DNA from: Phenylobacterium haematophilum
GTDB lineage: Bacteria > Pseudomonadota > Alphaproteobacteria > Caulobacterales > Caulobacteraceae
Direction: 5' to 3'
Assembly: GCF_014196295.1 (NCBI RefSeq)
Contig: NZ_JACIDK010000002.1
Span: 496,001-560,000 of the forward strand
Length of the DNA stretch: 64,000 nucleotides
The notes under the pieces were generated by a model, which saw only the letters and a list, made by a program, of their open reading frames with translations, was not told the origin of the DNA and did not search any database. The translations under genes and the position numbers were made by a program. This document shows, piece by piece, positions 40,894 through 51,451 of this stretch (position 1 is its first letter; the number at the start of each line of letters is the position of its first letter).

Positions 40894-41859
40894 CTAGAGC
40901 GACTTCAGCCAGGGCAACAGTCGGTCGTTGACCTCCTGTGGGCGCTCCTGCTGGGTCCAGTGGCCGCAGCCGGGCAGCACGTCGGCGCCGCGCAGGTTCG
41001 GCATCTCCGCGCCCATGATCGCCATCAGGTCGCCCTTGCCCAGCATCGACAGCACCAGGTCGCGCTCGCCGCCAACGAACAGCGACGGCTGCTCGATCTT
41101 GCGGCCCTCGAACTGGCGCAGGTACTCGAAGTCGCGCTGGTGGTTGCGATAGCGGTTGATCGGGCCGCGGAAGCCGGAGCGCTCGAACTCGGCGACGTAG
41201 TAGTCGAGATCGGCGTCGGTCAGCCAGGCGGGGAAGGGGTTCGGATCGACCAGCCCCTCCAGCAGGCTCTGGCCATGGGTCTTGTCGGTCGGCCAGGTCC
41301 CGTCCGGCGCATCGCCGCTGATCGCATAGTAGAACTTGCGAAGGCCGTCGCGGACATTGGCCTCCAGTTCGGCCTCGGCCGGTCCGACGTTCTGGAACCA
41401 GGCTTGGTAGAAGAACTTGCCGCGGCTGGTGAACACGCTCTCGATCATGTCGCTGAACGGCCGCTTGGGCACGCCGGTATGGGGCACCGACAGCCCGGCG
41501 ACCGCGCGCACCCGGTCGGGGCGGACCAGGGCCGTGTTCCAGACGATCGGCGCGCCCCAGTCGTGCCCGACCAGCACGGCGGGGGCGTCAGGGCTCAGCG
41601 CCTCGATCACCCCGGCCACGTCGGCGACCATGTGCTCCATGTCGTAGTCTTCGATGGCCGGCGGCCGCGAAGAGCCGCCATAGCCGCGCACGTCGATGGC
41701 GCAGGCGGTGAAACCGGCGTCAGCGACCGGGTCCATCTGATGGCGCCAGCTGTACCAGCTCTCCGGAAACCCGTGGACCATCACGACCAGCGGACCGTGG
41801 CCTTGAATCGCCGCCCGCAGACTGACGTCGGAAAGCTGGATCGTCTTGAATTTGTGCAT
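40894..41859 (-). CDS. Epoxide hydrolase-type alpha/beta hydrolase
   Basis: A 321-residue alpha/beta hydrolase of the soluble epoxide hydrolase/haloalkane dehalogenase group. It has MVHGFPESWYSWRHQ (oxyanion HGFPE), the nucleophile elbow LVGHDWGAPI with Asp as nucleophile, a cap with two tyrosines (FYYAIS and DYYVAEFE) that could polarise an epoxide, and the histidine in GCGHWTQQERP. The set points to epoxide hydrolysis, but the natural substrate is unknown. It diverges from the heme oxygenase gene. Confidence 0.9.
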   Translation of the reverse strand: MHKFKTIQLSDVSLRAAIQGHGPLVVMVHGFPESWYSWRHQMDPVADAGFTACAIDVRGYGGSSRPPAIEDYDMEHMVADVAGVIEALSPDAPAVLVGHDWGAPIVWNTALVRPDRVRAVAGLSVPHTGVPKRPFSDMIESVFTSRGKFFYQAWFQNVGPAEAELEANVRDGLRKFYYAISGDAPDGTWPTDKTHGQSLLEGLVDPNPFPAWLTDADLDYYVAEFERSGFRGPINRYRNHQRDFEYLRQFEGRKIEQPSLFVGGERDLVLSMLGKGDLMAIMGAEMPNLRGADVLPGCGHWTQQERPQEVNDRLLPWLKSL

Positions 41860-41973
41860 GGAAAAGCGCTAACCCGCTGACGTGTATCGACAAACCGCTT
41901 CGTTGGGCTCAGGGTAAGGGATCAACTTGTACCAACGGGCTCCCTTGGCGCGCGTGGCGAATAGGAACCCTTT

Positions 41974-42543
41974 GTGACCCAAAGCGTACTGGAACGGCTG
42001 CGCGACGCCACCCGGCTCGCGCATGAGCGGCTCGAAGAGCGGCTAGATATACTTGCGAGCATGCAATCGCTGGAGGGGCGCCGCCAACTGGCCGCCCGAT
42101 TTCACAGCCTGCACGCCGGCATGGAGGCCGCGCTCGAGCCCTGGCTGGCGCCGATCGAAGGCCTCGACTTCGCCGCACGCCGCCGCACCCGCGCGCTGGC
42201 CGACGATCTCGCTGCGCTCGGAGTCGAACCGCCGCCGTTGCAGTCGGCGCCCCAGCCTGTCGACGCCGCCGAGGCGCTCGGGCTTATGTACGTGCTCGAA
42301 GGCTCCAGCCTGGGGGGCAAGGTGATCCGCAAGCAGGCCGAGCGAGCCGGGCTGGATATGACCGGTCTCAGCTTTCTCGACCCCTATGGCGCGCGGACAG
42401 GCGAGGCCTGGCGCCAATTCCTGGCGGTGCTCGAGCGCGAATGTCCGCCGCAGGACAGGACACGCGGCGAAGCCGCTGCGCGCGGCGGCGTGATGGGGTT
42501 CGCCCATGTCGACAAGGTTCTGCTCGAAGGCGTGGCTTCGTGA
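41974..42543 (+). CDS. bphO: Heme oxygenase (biliverdin-producing, BphO type)
   Basis: A 189-residue bacterial heme oxygenase. The proximal heme ligand is His17 in LRDATRLAHERLEERL, and the distal helix appears as LGLMYVLEGSSLGGKVI with the conserved glycines. It opens heme to biliverdin, the chromophore of the phytochrome encoded next. AGGAACCC precedes the GTG at 41974. The stop overlaps the bphP start by four bases (GTGA), so chromophore enzyme and receptor are made together. Confidence 0.93.
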   Translation: MTQSVLERLRDATRLAHERLEERLDILASMQSLEGRRQLAARFHSLHAGMEAALEPWLAPIEGLDFAARRRTRALADDLAALGVEPPPLQSAPQPVDAAEALGLMYVLEGSSLGGKVIRKQAERAGLDMTGLSFLDPYGARTGEAWRQFLAVLERECPPQDRTRGEAAARGGVMGFAHVDKVLLEGVAS

Positions 42544-44681
42544 ACGTTGACGTCGCCATAGATCTCACGGCCTGCGATCGCGAGCCGATCCATCTTCCTG
42601 GCTCGATTCAGCCCCACGGCATGATGTTGGTGGCAGACCGCGACAACCTGACGGTCACCCACGTCGCCGGACCCGTCGAGGACCTCTTGAAGGTGCAGGA
42701 CTGGCGGGGCGCGAGCCTCGCGCGACTGCTCGGCGAGGAGACGGCCGACCGGGTCGCGCGGCTGACGCAGTCGGTGGCCCGCGGCGGTTTCGTCGGCCAG
42801 ATTCGGCTCGCGACGCGCCTCTTCGACGTCCACGCGCGCGAGCAGGGCGAGACGGTGTTGGTCGAGGTGGAGCCTGGTCCTCTTGTACCGGCCTCCGGCT
42901 CGTCGATCCTAGGCGGGCTCGAAGCGGCCGGGTTGGCGTTCGAGCGCGCGCCGAACCTCAAGGCCCTGTTTGAGCGGGCGGCCGTCGAGTTTCGCCGGAT
43001 CACGGGCTTCGACCGCGTGATGATCTACCGTTTCCTGGACGATGACGCCGGCGCGGTGCTGGCCGAGGACCGCGCCGACTTCATGCCGGCCTTCCTGAAC
43101 CACCGCTTCCCCGGTTCGGACATTCCCCGGCAGGCACGGGCCCTCTATCTGCGAAATCTCGTGCGGGTCATCCCGGACATTCGCTATGAGCCGGCCGCGC
43201 TGCGACCATCGTGGCAAGGCGAGCCGCTCGACATGAGCGACTGCGCGCTGCGCAGCGTCTCGCCGGTTCACATGCAGTACATGCAGAACATGGGGGTCGG
43301 CGCTTCGGCTTCGATCTCGATCGTGCGGGACGGCGAGCTCTGGGGCCTGATCGCCTGCCATCACGCCACGCCCAAGCTCCTGCCCTACGACCTCCGCGTG
43401 GCTTGCCGGGCGTTGTCGGGGGGCTTGGTGCGCCAGATCAAGGCCAAGGAGGAGGCCGATGTCCTGCGCGAGCGCATCCGGCTGCGCAGCATGGAGGACG
43501 AGATTGTCGGCCTGCTGTCGCGCGCGCCGTCGCTCGACGAGGGGTTGGGTGAAATCCTGCCTGACCTTATGCAGGCCCTGAACGCCGACGGCGTGGCTGT
43601 GCTGCGTGGCGGGGCGCTGCTGCATGGCGGCGCCTGCCCGCCGGAGTCGGTGATCCGCGACCTCGCGGCCTGGCTGGCCGTGCAGGAGCGCACCGAACCG
43701 TTCGAGACCAGCCGCCTGCCCAGTTTTTTTCCAGCCGCCGAACCTTCGCGCGAGGTCGCCAGCGGCCTGCTGGCGGTGACCGTCTCCCGCGATGAGCCGT
43801 TCCAAATCTTTTGGTTCCGGGCCGAGCAGGTCGAGGAGATTAACTGGGCCGGCAACCCGCACAAGATTGTGGCGGGGCCCGACGGAATGTTGACGCCACG
43901 CGCCTCGTTCGAGGCCTGGAGCGAGGCGGTGCATGGGCGCGCGCGCCCCTGGGCGCCGGCCGAAATCGACGCAGCCGAGCATTTGCGGCGCGCCGTGGTG
44001 GAGGTGCGCCAGACCCGGCGGATGCGCGAACTGAACGCTCGCCTGTCCGAGACCGTGGCTGAGAAGGACGGTCTGCTCGCGCAGAAGGAACTGCTGCTGC
44101 GCGAGGTGAACCACCGCGTGCAGAACAGCCTGCAGCTGGTGTCCAGCTTCCTGGGCCTGCAGGGCCGCGCCTCCGACAGCGAGGAGTTGAAGGCGAGCTT
44201 CGAGGAGGCGCGTCGCCGCCTGAGCGCCGTCGCCCTGGTCCATCGACGGCTCTACAGGGCCGATCAGATCGAGAGCATCGACCTTTCGCGCTACATCGAG
44301 GAACTGCTTCAAGACATGGCCGCCTCGATGGGCCAGGAGTGGGACGGGCAGCTCAGCTTGCGCCTGGAGCCGGTCGTGGTGCCGACGGACCGGGCGGTGA
44401 CCCTGGGCCTGGTGCTCACCGAATTGGCCATCAACGCCAACAAGTACGCCTATGGCGGCCGTGCCGGGCCGATCGACATCGCGCTATCGCAGGCCGGCGG
44501 ACGTCTGTCGATGGTGGTCGCCGACCGCGGCGGCGGCCGGCGCGGGCCAGGCCAAGGCTTCGGCACCCGCATGATGAACGCCATGGTCGGGCAGTTGCAC
44601 GGGGCGCTCGACTATCAGGACAACGACCCTGGGCTGCGCGTGGTGCTGACCGCGCCTCTGGGCTTCGAAGCCGACGCTTGA
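42540..44681 (+). CDS. bphP: Bacteriophytochrome histidine kinase
   Basis: A 713-residue red/far-red photoreceptor kinase starting at GTG 42540. Cys12 in LTACDREPIH is the biliverdin-binding cysteine of the N-terminal PAS domain; PGSIQPHG follows. The GAF domain (about 140-310) has FPGSDIPRQARALY and the PHY domain (about 320-500) carries a tongue region. The output is a HisKA_2/HWE-like kinase: EVNHRVQNSLQLVSSFLGLQ with His525 and an HATPase domain with TELAINANKYAYGG. It overlaps bphO by four bases. No response regulator is adjacent, so its partner lies elsewhere. Confidence 0.95.
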   Translation: MNVDVAIDLTACDREPIHLPGSIQPHGMMLVADRDNLTVTHVAGPVEDLLKVQDWRGASLARLLGEETADRVARLTQSVARGGFVGQIRLATRLFDVHAREQGETVLVEVEPGPLVPASGSSILGGLEAAGLAFERAPNLKALFERAAVEFRRITGFDRVMIYRFLDDDAGAVLAEDRADFMPAFLNHRFPGSDIPRQARALYLRNLVRVIPDIRYEPAALRPSWQGEPLDMSDCALRSVSPVHMQYMQNMGVGASASISIVRDGELWGLIACHHATPKLLPYDLRVACRALSGGLVRQIKAKEEADVLRERIRLRSMEDEIVGLLSRAPSLDEGLGEILPDLMQALNADGVAVLRGGALLHGGACPPESVIRDLAAWLAVQERTEPFETSRLPSFFPAAEPSREVASGLLAVTVSRDEPFQIFWFRAEQVEEINWAGNPHKIVAGPDGMLTPRASFEAWSEAVHGRARPWAPAEIDAAEHLRRAVVEVRQTRRMRELNARLSETVAEKDGLLAQKELLLREVNHRVQNSLQLVSSFLGLQGRASDSEELKASFEEARRRLSAVALVHRRLYRADQIESIDLSRYIEELLQDMAASMGQEWDGQLSLRLEPVVVPTDRAVTLGLVLTELAINANKYAYGGRAGPIDIALSQAGGRLSMVVADRGGGRRGPGQGFGTRMMNAMVGQLHGALDYQDNDPGLRVVLTAPLGFEADA

Positions 44682-44745
44682 CCCAACGGCGCCCGGCGCC
44701 GCAAATGACGTCGACAAAATCAAACAACTGTTTGGAGGGAGCGCC

Positions 44746-45510
44746 ATGGGCGAACTGTTCGACCTGACCGGAAAGGTCGCTGTCATCACCGGATCCTCGC
44801 GCGGGATCGGCAAGGCGATCGCCGAGCGGATGGCCGAGCACGGCGCCAAGGTGGTGATCTCCTCGCGCAAGGCCGGGCCCTGCGACGAGGTCGCCGCGGC
44901 GATCAACGAGAAGCATCCGGGCGCGGCCATCGCCGTTCCGGCCTCGATCTCCTCGAAGGAAGACCTTCAGCGTCTGGTTGACGAGACGGTCAAGGCGTTC
45001 GGCAAGATCGACATCGTGGTCTGCAACGCGGCCACCAACCCGTTCTTCGGCCCGATGTCCCAGATCAACGACGATCAGTTCCGCAAGATCCTCGACAACA
45101 ACATCATCGCCAACAACTGGCTGATCCAGATGGCCGCGCCGCAGATGCGCGAGCGCAAGGACGGCGCGGTGATCATCATCTCGTCGATCGGCGGCCTGCG
45201 CGGCTCCACCGGCATCGGCGCCTACAACATCTCCAAGGCGGCGGACTTCCAGCTGGCCCGCAACCTGGCCGTCGAACTCGGCCCCGACAACGTGCGGGTG
45301 AACTGCATCGCGCCGGGACTGGTGAAGACCGACTTCGCCAAGGCGCTGTGGGACACCCCGGAAGCCGAGAAGCGCTCCAGCGCCAACAATCCGCTGCGCC
45401 GCCTGGGCGAGCCGGACGACATCGCCGGCGCGGCGGTTTTCCTGGCCTCGAAGGCCGGGTCGTGGATGACCGGCCAGGCCATCGTCGTGGACGGCGGCTC
45501 GACCTGCTGA
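44746..45510 (+). CDS. SDR family NAD(P)-dependent oxidoreductase
   Basis: A 254-residue classical short-chain dehydrogenase. The cofactor motif is VITGSSRGIGKAIAERMAEH, then CNAATNPFFG, the catalytic serine in IISSIGGLRG, and Tyr-x-x-x-Lys in GAYNISKAAD. The C-terminus GQAIVVDGGSTC is the usual SDR end. TGGAGGGAG precedes the ATG. It resembles 3-oxoacyl-ACP reductase-like and DHRS4-like enzymes; the substrate is not determined. A short GC hairpin follows bphP 55 bases upstream. Confidence 0.92.
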   Translation: MGELFDLTGKVAVITGSSRGIGKAIAERMAEHGAKVVISSRKAGPCDEVAAAINEKHPGAAIAVPASISSKEDLQRLVDETVKAFGKIDIVVCNAATNPFFGPMSQINDDQFRKILDNNIIANNWLIQMAAPQMRERKDGAVIIISSIGGLRGSTGIGAYNISKAADFQLARNLAVELGPDNVRVNCIAPGLVKTDFAKALWDTPEAEKRSSANNPLRRLGEPDDIAGAAVFLASKAGSWMTGQAIVVDGGSTC

Positions 45511-45549
45511 TCGGACGCAAGGGGCGCGGCGCGGCGAGCGCGTCCGCCC

Positions 45550-46122
45550 CTAGTTCCGCGGCTGCGGCGCGAACTGCGGCGGCGGCGGTTGAAACTGCTG
45601 CGGCGGTGCGAACTGCTGCGGCGGTTGTTGCCAGCCGGGCTGCGGGGCCTCCCAGCTGCGATAGGTCCGGCGGTACTCGTAATATGTAACCGGCTGTGCG
45701 CCGCCGACGGCGTAGGTCGGGTGGCCGTACTGGGCCGGATAGCCTTGCCCGTAGAAGGGCCCATAGGCGCCCTGGGCTGCGGCGATGGCGGCGGTGCCGC
45801 AGGCGGCGGATCGCGAACCCGCGACGCCGCCGATGATCGAACCCACGAACGCCCCAAGGCCTGCGCCTTCGGCGACGACGCCGGCGCCGGCCGCCGCGCC
45901 GCCGGCCAGGCCGCCGGCGATCAGGCCGACGATGCCCCAACCGAGCGCGCGCTGCGCGGCCGTGCGGGCGCAGGGGTCGGCCGGGCCGACCCGCGCGTAG
46001 CTGACCGGCGCGGGGGCCGCGTAGGAATAGTACTGGGCCTGGGCGACGCCGCCCGCCAGCACCGCCCCGGCCGTCGCCAGGGCGACACCGATCTTCGCAG
46101 CCTTCATGGAACCCAGGTGCAT
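45550..46122 (-). CDS. Exported glycine-zipper protein with Pro/Gln-rich tail
   Basis: A 190-residue protein with a signal peptide (KIGVALATAGAVLAGGVAQAQ), a central glycine/alanine-rich region (LIAGGLAGGAAAGAGVVAEG and FVGSIIGGVAGS) typical of glycine-zipper outer-membrane-associated proteins, and a C-terminal Tyr/Pro/Gln-rich stretch with FAPPQQF and FQPPPPQFAP. Two cysteines (ADPCARTAAQRA, SAACGTAA) may pair. ATG 46122 has GAGAGGA upstream and gives the start MHLGSMKAAK; the internal ATG at 46107 is also possible. Function is unknown, probably envelope. Confidence 0.72.
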   Translation of the reverse strand: MHLGSMKAAKIGVALATAGAVLAGGVAQAQYYSYAAPAPVSYARVGPADPCARTAAQRALGWGIVGLIAGGLAGGAAAGAGVVAEGAGLGAFVGSIIGGVAGSRSAACGTAAIAAAQGAYGPFYGQGYPAQYGHPTYAVGGAQPVTYYEYRRTYRSWEAPQPGWQQPPQQFAPPQQFQPPPPQFAPQPRN

Positions 46123-46219
46123 CTCACGTTCCTCTCGAAACCGTCTCGCCCAGGATAGGCACGGGAACGACGTTCCGGGAACCGCAGACAACCTGCGCGC
46201 TACTTTCGGCGGTGGAACC

Positions 46220-47386
46220 TCAGGCTCGGCGGGAGAGCTCGCGGGCCTTGGCCAGCCGGCGCACGCCCTCGTCGAGGGTCTGGTCGTTCTTCGCCAGGCA
46301 GAGCCGCAGGATGGTGGTCACGTGGTCCTCCTCGTAGAGGGCCGAGACCGGAATGCTGGCGACGCCCGCTTCCTTGACCGCGCGCAGGGCGAAGGCGCGG
46401 TCGGGCTCGTCGATCCCCGAGGCCGCCAGGTCGATGTTGAGGAAGTAGGTGCCCTGGGCCGGCAGGGTGACGAAGCCTTCGGCGGCCAGGCCCGCCGCCA
46501 ACCGGTCGCGTGAGCGCTGCAGGTCTCTCGGCATGGCCTCGAACCAGCCGCCGCTGTTCTCCAGCCCCCAGGCGACCGCCGCCTGCAGATTGGGCGCGGT
46601 GGTGAAGGTCAGGAACTGGTGCGTCCTCGACAGCGCCCGGGTCAGCTCGGCGCCGGCGCAGAGGAAGCCGACCTTCCAGCCAGTCAGGCCGAACATCTTG
46701 CCTGCCGAGCCGATCTTCACGGTCCGGTCGCGCATGCCCGGGAATGCGATCAGGGGCAGGTGCCGCGCGCCGTCGAACACCACCTGCTCCCAGACCTCGT
46801 CGCAGATCGCGATGGCGTCGTGGGCGACGCAGAACTCGGCCAGCAGGGCGAGATCCTCGCGCGGCAGCACCGCGCCGGCCGGATTGATCGGATTGTTCAG
46901 CACCACGAACCGCGTCTTGGAGCCGAACGCGGCCTCGAGCATCGCGCGGTCGAAGCGCCAGTGCGGCGGGCTCAGCTTGACCAGCCGCGGCACGCCGCCC
47001 GCCCGGCGGATCAGTGGCAGATAGGCGTCGTAGAGCGGCTGGAAGACCACCACCTCGTCGCCGGGCTGGATCAGGCCGAGGAAGGCTGCGGCCAGCGCCT
47101 CGGTCGCGCCGGAGGTGATGGTGATTTCGCTGGCCCAGTCGAAGTCCAGTCCCTGGGTGCGGGCATAGTGCGCGGCGACCGCGGCGCGCAGGTCGGGCAG
47201 GCCGGCCATCGGCGGATACTGGTTGTAGCCGTTCAGCACCGCGTCGGCGGCGCGCTCGCGGATCGCCTGCGGACCGGGGTCGTCAGGGAACCCCTGACCG
47301 AGGTTGATCGCCCCGATCTCGCGGGCCAGGCCCGACATCTCCTCGAAGATGGTGGTGGGGAGGTTCGCGAAGATCGGGTTGGCCAT
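46220..47386 (-). CDS. PLP-dependent aminotransferase (methionine/kynurenine aminotransferase-like)
   Basis: A 388-residue fold-type I, class I/II aminotransferase. It has INLGQGFPDDPGP, TITSGATEALAAAFLG, VVLNNPINPAGAV, CDEVWEQVVFDG and the PLP lysine in GSAGKMFGLTGWKVG. The GQGFPD opening and overall pattern resemble YbdL and kynurenine aminotransferases acting on methionine, glutamine or aromatic acids; some annotations call these N-succinyldiaminopimelate aminotransferase-like. The substrate is therefore open. It is a single gene on the minus strand. Confidence 0.9.
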   Translation of the reverse strand: MANPIFANLPTTIFEEMSGLAREIGAINLGQGFPDDPGPQAIRERAADAVLNGYNQYPPMAGLPDLRAAVAAHYARTQGLDFDWASEITITSGATEALAAAFLGLIQPGDEVVVFQPLYDAYLPLIRRAGGVPRLVKLSPPHWRFDRAMLEAAFGSKTRFVVLNNPINPAGAVLPREDLALLAEFCVAHDAIAICDEVWEQVVFDGARHLPLIAFPGMRDRTVKIGSAGKMFGLTGWKVGFLCAGAELTRALSRTHQFLTFTTAPNLQAAVAWGLENSGGWFEAMPRDLQRSRDRLAAGLAAEGFVTLPAQGTYFLNIDLAASGIDEPDRAFALRAVKEAGVASIPVSALYEEDHVTTILRLCLAKNDQTLDEGVRRLAKARELSRRA

Positions 47387-47558
47387 ACACCCTGCCTAGC
47401 ACAGCTGCGGGCGCCACGCTTCGGCCCTCGATCTCATCCGGCGCCGCCACTTCCGGCGACATGCGCGTTGTGGCGCAGGCGGCGCCCCGGTCGCCAGCAA
47501 GGTCGGGTAGTACGTGGCGCCGGGACCCGGCTGTGGTCAGCATCGACACACGGCGTCC

Positions 47559-47909
47559 CTAGACGGCGTTCAACGCCTCGCCCAGCGTGTGGCGGCTGAG
47601 CGGCTTGCCCAGGAAGCCGATCGGCTTGATGGCCGCCATCGAGCGGCGGAATTCCTCGGTGATCGACCCCGAGACGAACAGCGAGCGGACGCCCAGCTTG
47701 TCGTAGAGCTCACGGGCCAGCACGCCGCCGTCGACGCCGCGGGCCAATCGGATGTCGACGAGGGCGATGTCCGGACGGCCGTCTTCGGCCAGCGCCCAGG
47801 CCTCGGTCGCGTCGGCGGCCTCGGCCACGACTTCGTGGCCCATGTCTTCCAGCAGGCCGACGATGTCGAGCGCGATCAACGCGTCGTCCTCAACAACCAT
47901 AATACGCAC
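47559..47909 (-). CDS. Single-domain response regulator
   Basis: A 116-residue receiver domain with no output domain. The acidic pocket is VVEDDALIALD, the phosphorylation site is Asp52 in IALVDIRLARG, and the conserved Ser and Lys are in LFVSGSIT and FLGKPLSR. It starts eight bases after the stop of the upstream kinase, its probable donor. Such stand-alone receivers pass phosphate on or act by protein contact. GTG 47909 and ATG 47900 are both usable. Confidence 0.9.
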   Translation of the reverse strand: MRIMVVEDDALIALDIVGLLEDMGHEVVAEAADATEAWALAEDGRPDIALVDIRLARGVDGGVLARELYDKLGVRSLFVSGSITEEFRRSMAAIKPIGFLGKPLSRHTLGEALNAV

Positions 47910-47916
47910 GGCGCGC

Positions 47917-49217
47917 TCAACTCCTCGGGAAGACGACGGCGAAAGAGGCGCCGGCCTTCGGTTGTTCTATCTCGAAGCGTCCGCCGAGCTGTCTCGCCAA
48001 GGCTTCGATCGCCCGCATCCCGAGGCCTCTGCGTTTCGTCGGTGAAAAGTCCTTGGGCAGACCTTCACCGTCGTCAGCCACGCTCAAACGGTAGAGCTCG
48101 CCATCTGTTCCGAGGGCGACCTTTATTTTGGACGGCCTATCGGGGGGGCAGCCGTATTTCAAGGCGTTGGTGATCAACTCATTGAGGATCAGGGCCAGCG
48201 GCACGGCTTGCTTCACATCCAGCACGGCGTGCTCGATCCGCGTCTCCAGGGCCACGTCGTCGCGCCCGAGCGAACTGACCAGATCCTGCGCCAGGGCCTC
48301 GGTGTAGCGGCCGGCGTCGAAGGCGCCGATGGCGTCGTCTGCCTTGTACATCTGCTCGTGCACGCGGCCGACGGCGATGATCCGGTCGAGGGTCCGGTTC
48401 AGCGCGTCGCGGGCGTCGTCGTGCTCGACCGCCCGCGACTGCAGGCGCACGACGCTGGCGATCTGCTGCAGCGAATTTTTGACCCGGTGGTTGACCTCGT
48501 CCAGAAGCAGGGTGCGGTCTTCGAGCAGCCGGCGCAGCCGTTGGGCGACGTCCGCCTCGGCTTCGCGGTCCAGGCTGATGTCGCGCAGCGCCTTGAAGAA
48601 CAGCAGCGCCAGCAGCGCGGCGAAGATGATCAGCGAGGCGACGATCACCGTGCGCACGACGGCGACTTGATGCTCGCGCTGGCGCTGCAGCCGGCGTTCT
48701 TCCAGCTCCAGTTCGGCGGCGATCTGCCGTACGCCTTGCATGGCCTCGACGCCCTGGCCGCGGCGGATGATCTGGATGGCGGCGCCAGGCGAGCCGGTGC
48801 GGCGCGCGGCGACCGTCTGATCGATCACGTCCATGCGCGTAATCATCAGCGCCTGCAGGCGCGCCAGCCGTTCCTGCTGTTCGGGATTGTCGCGCGTCAG
48901 CCGTTCCAGCGCGTTGATATGGATTGCGCCCGCCGTGCGGGCGCCTTCGATCTGCCGGGTGAATTGCGAGTCGCCGGTGAGGATGAAGGCCCGCTGGGCC
49001 GACTCGGCCTCGGTCAGCGACAGGCGCAGGCCTTCGATCTCGATCCGCACCTCGTGGGCGTGGGTCAGCCATCCGGCGGCGCGGTCGTACCAGAAGAAGA
49101 CCCCGCCCAGTGCTGCGAAGGCCAGAAACAGCGCGGTGACGGTGCCGGCGAGCAGGCGGAACGCGCGTTCGCGCGCCGCCTGCCTGCTGATGTTGGGCGC
49201 CGCCGCCGCTTGCGTCA

Positions 49218-49218
<1 letters not shown>
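47917..49218 (-). CDS. CHASE3 sensor histidine kinase (HisKA_2/HWE type)
   Basis: A 433-residue membrane kinase. A first helix (about 23-43), a CHASE3-like periplasmic helical domain (LRLSLTEAESAQRAFILTGD), a second helix (about 187-208) and a HisKA_2 domain with His244 in DEVNHRVKNSLQQIAS are followed by an HATPase domain (LILNELITNALKYG). The start is GTG 49218, whose AAGGAGG site lies inside the end of typA and which overlaps the typA stop (TAGTG). It is followed by the single-domain receiver. Kinases of this class often feed the general stress response in alphaproteobacteria; that role here is inference. Confidence 0.9.
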
Positions 49219-51053
<1,835 letters not shown>

Positions 51054-51271
51054 TGATTTGGCTTTATGGGCGCCTATTTGGGGAAGCGCGCGCTTTTAGG
51101 TGACGAATGGCTTTTGCGCCAGCGCCTTCTCGCCGCGGCGCCGAACATTGATATCGCGTCTTTGTGCGGTGCAGCAAACCTTAGCTGTTTGCAACGTGCT
51201 CAAATCTCACTGATTTGTAACGAATTTTTTCGCCGCTTTTAGAAAATGTGATGGGTCCGGCACAAAATCGC
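51054..51271. other. Intergenic region upstream of typA and the small RNA
   Basis: This AT-enriched gap between the divergent typA and the small RNA/rmuC side holds the typA promoter and a run of palindromes described separately. No protein-coding frame is convincing; the long minus-strand frame across it is a serine/arginine-rich shadow. Confidence 0.5.
51174..51217. promoter_or_regulatory. Two tandem inverted repeats upstream of the small RNA
   Basis: GCAAAC (51174-51179) pairs with GTTTGC (51187-51192), and CAAATC (51201-51206) pairs with GATTTG (51212-51217). Spacers are seven and five bases. They could be operators for typA or the small RNA, or hairpins in the typA leader. Confidence 0.4.
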
Positions 51272-51284
51272 TTGTTGTTTTGTG
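51261..51284. promoter_or_regulatory. Palindrome overlapping the small RNA -35 box
   Basis: CACAAAA (51261-51267) and TTTTGTG (51278-51284) are perfect inverted repeats separated by ten bases and centred on the TTGTTG -35 element. A dimeric repressor bound here would block the promoter. Confidence 0.5.
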
Positions 51285-51300
51285 CGTCGCACCGTATATG
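51272..51300 (+). promoter_or_regulatory. Sigma-70-type promoter of the small RNA
   Basis: TTGTTG (51272-51277) and TATATG (51295-51300) are separated by exactly 17 bases. The predicted start is near 51306-51307. This is the best-looking promoter in the window. Confidence 0.7.
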
Positions 51301-51305
51301 TTCAA

Positions 51306-51390
51306 ACCGTGAGGCGGCGCTGCCGCTTCTGCCCTTCCTGGGCGTTTCCTCCCTAATGAACTGCCGGGCCTTCGGGTCCGGCTTTTTTTT
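51306..51390 (+). ncRNA. Predicted trans-acting small RNA, about 85 nt
   Basis: The segment reads from a good promoter to an intrinsic terminator with no open frame. Stem 1 is GAGGCGGC/GCCGCTTC (51311-51329, loop GCT, one G-T pair), stem 2 is GCCC/GGGC (51331-51343, loop TTCCT), then an unpaired GTTTCCTCCCTAATGAA tract, then the terminator stem. The unpaired CCTCCC can pair with Shine-Dalgarno sequences, as in the C-rich regulatory RNAs of alphaproteobacteria. It ends about 60 bases before rmuC, so an attenuated rmuC leader is the alternative. I cannot match it to a named RNA. Confidence 0.68.
51363..51390 (+). terminator. Intrinsic terminator with UUCG tetraloop
   Basis: GCCGGGCC pairs with GGTCCGGC (eight pairs, one G-T) around a TTCG tetraloop, followed by eight T. 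This is a textbook Rho-independent terminator. Confidence 0.92.
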
Positions 51391-51451
51391 GGCCCGACGC
51401 CGGGCGGGGCGGAAACTATCGCGCCCTGGCGACTCCGTATAAGAACGGAGC

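Noticed and set aside
44685..44715. GGCGCCCGGCGCC hairpin after bphP as a terminator
   Set aside because: Short stem, no T-run, and a GC-rich palindrome of this size is common by chance in this DNA.
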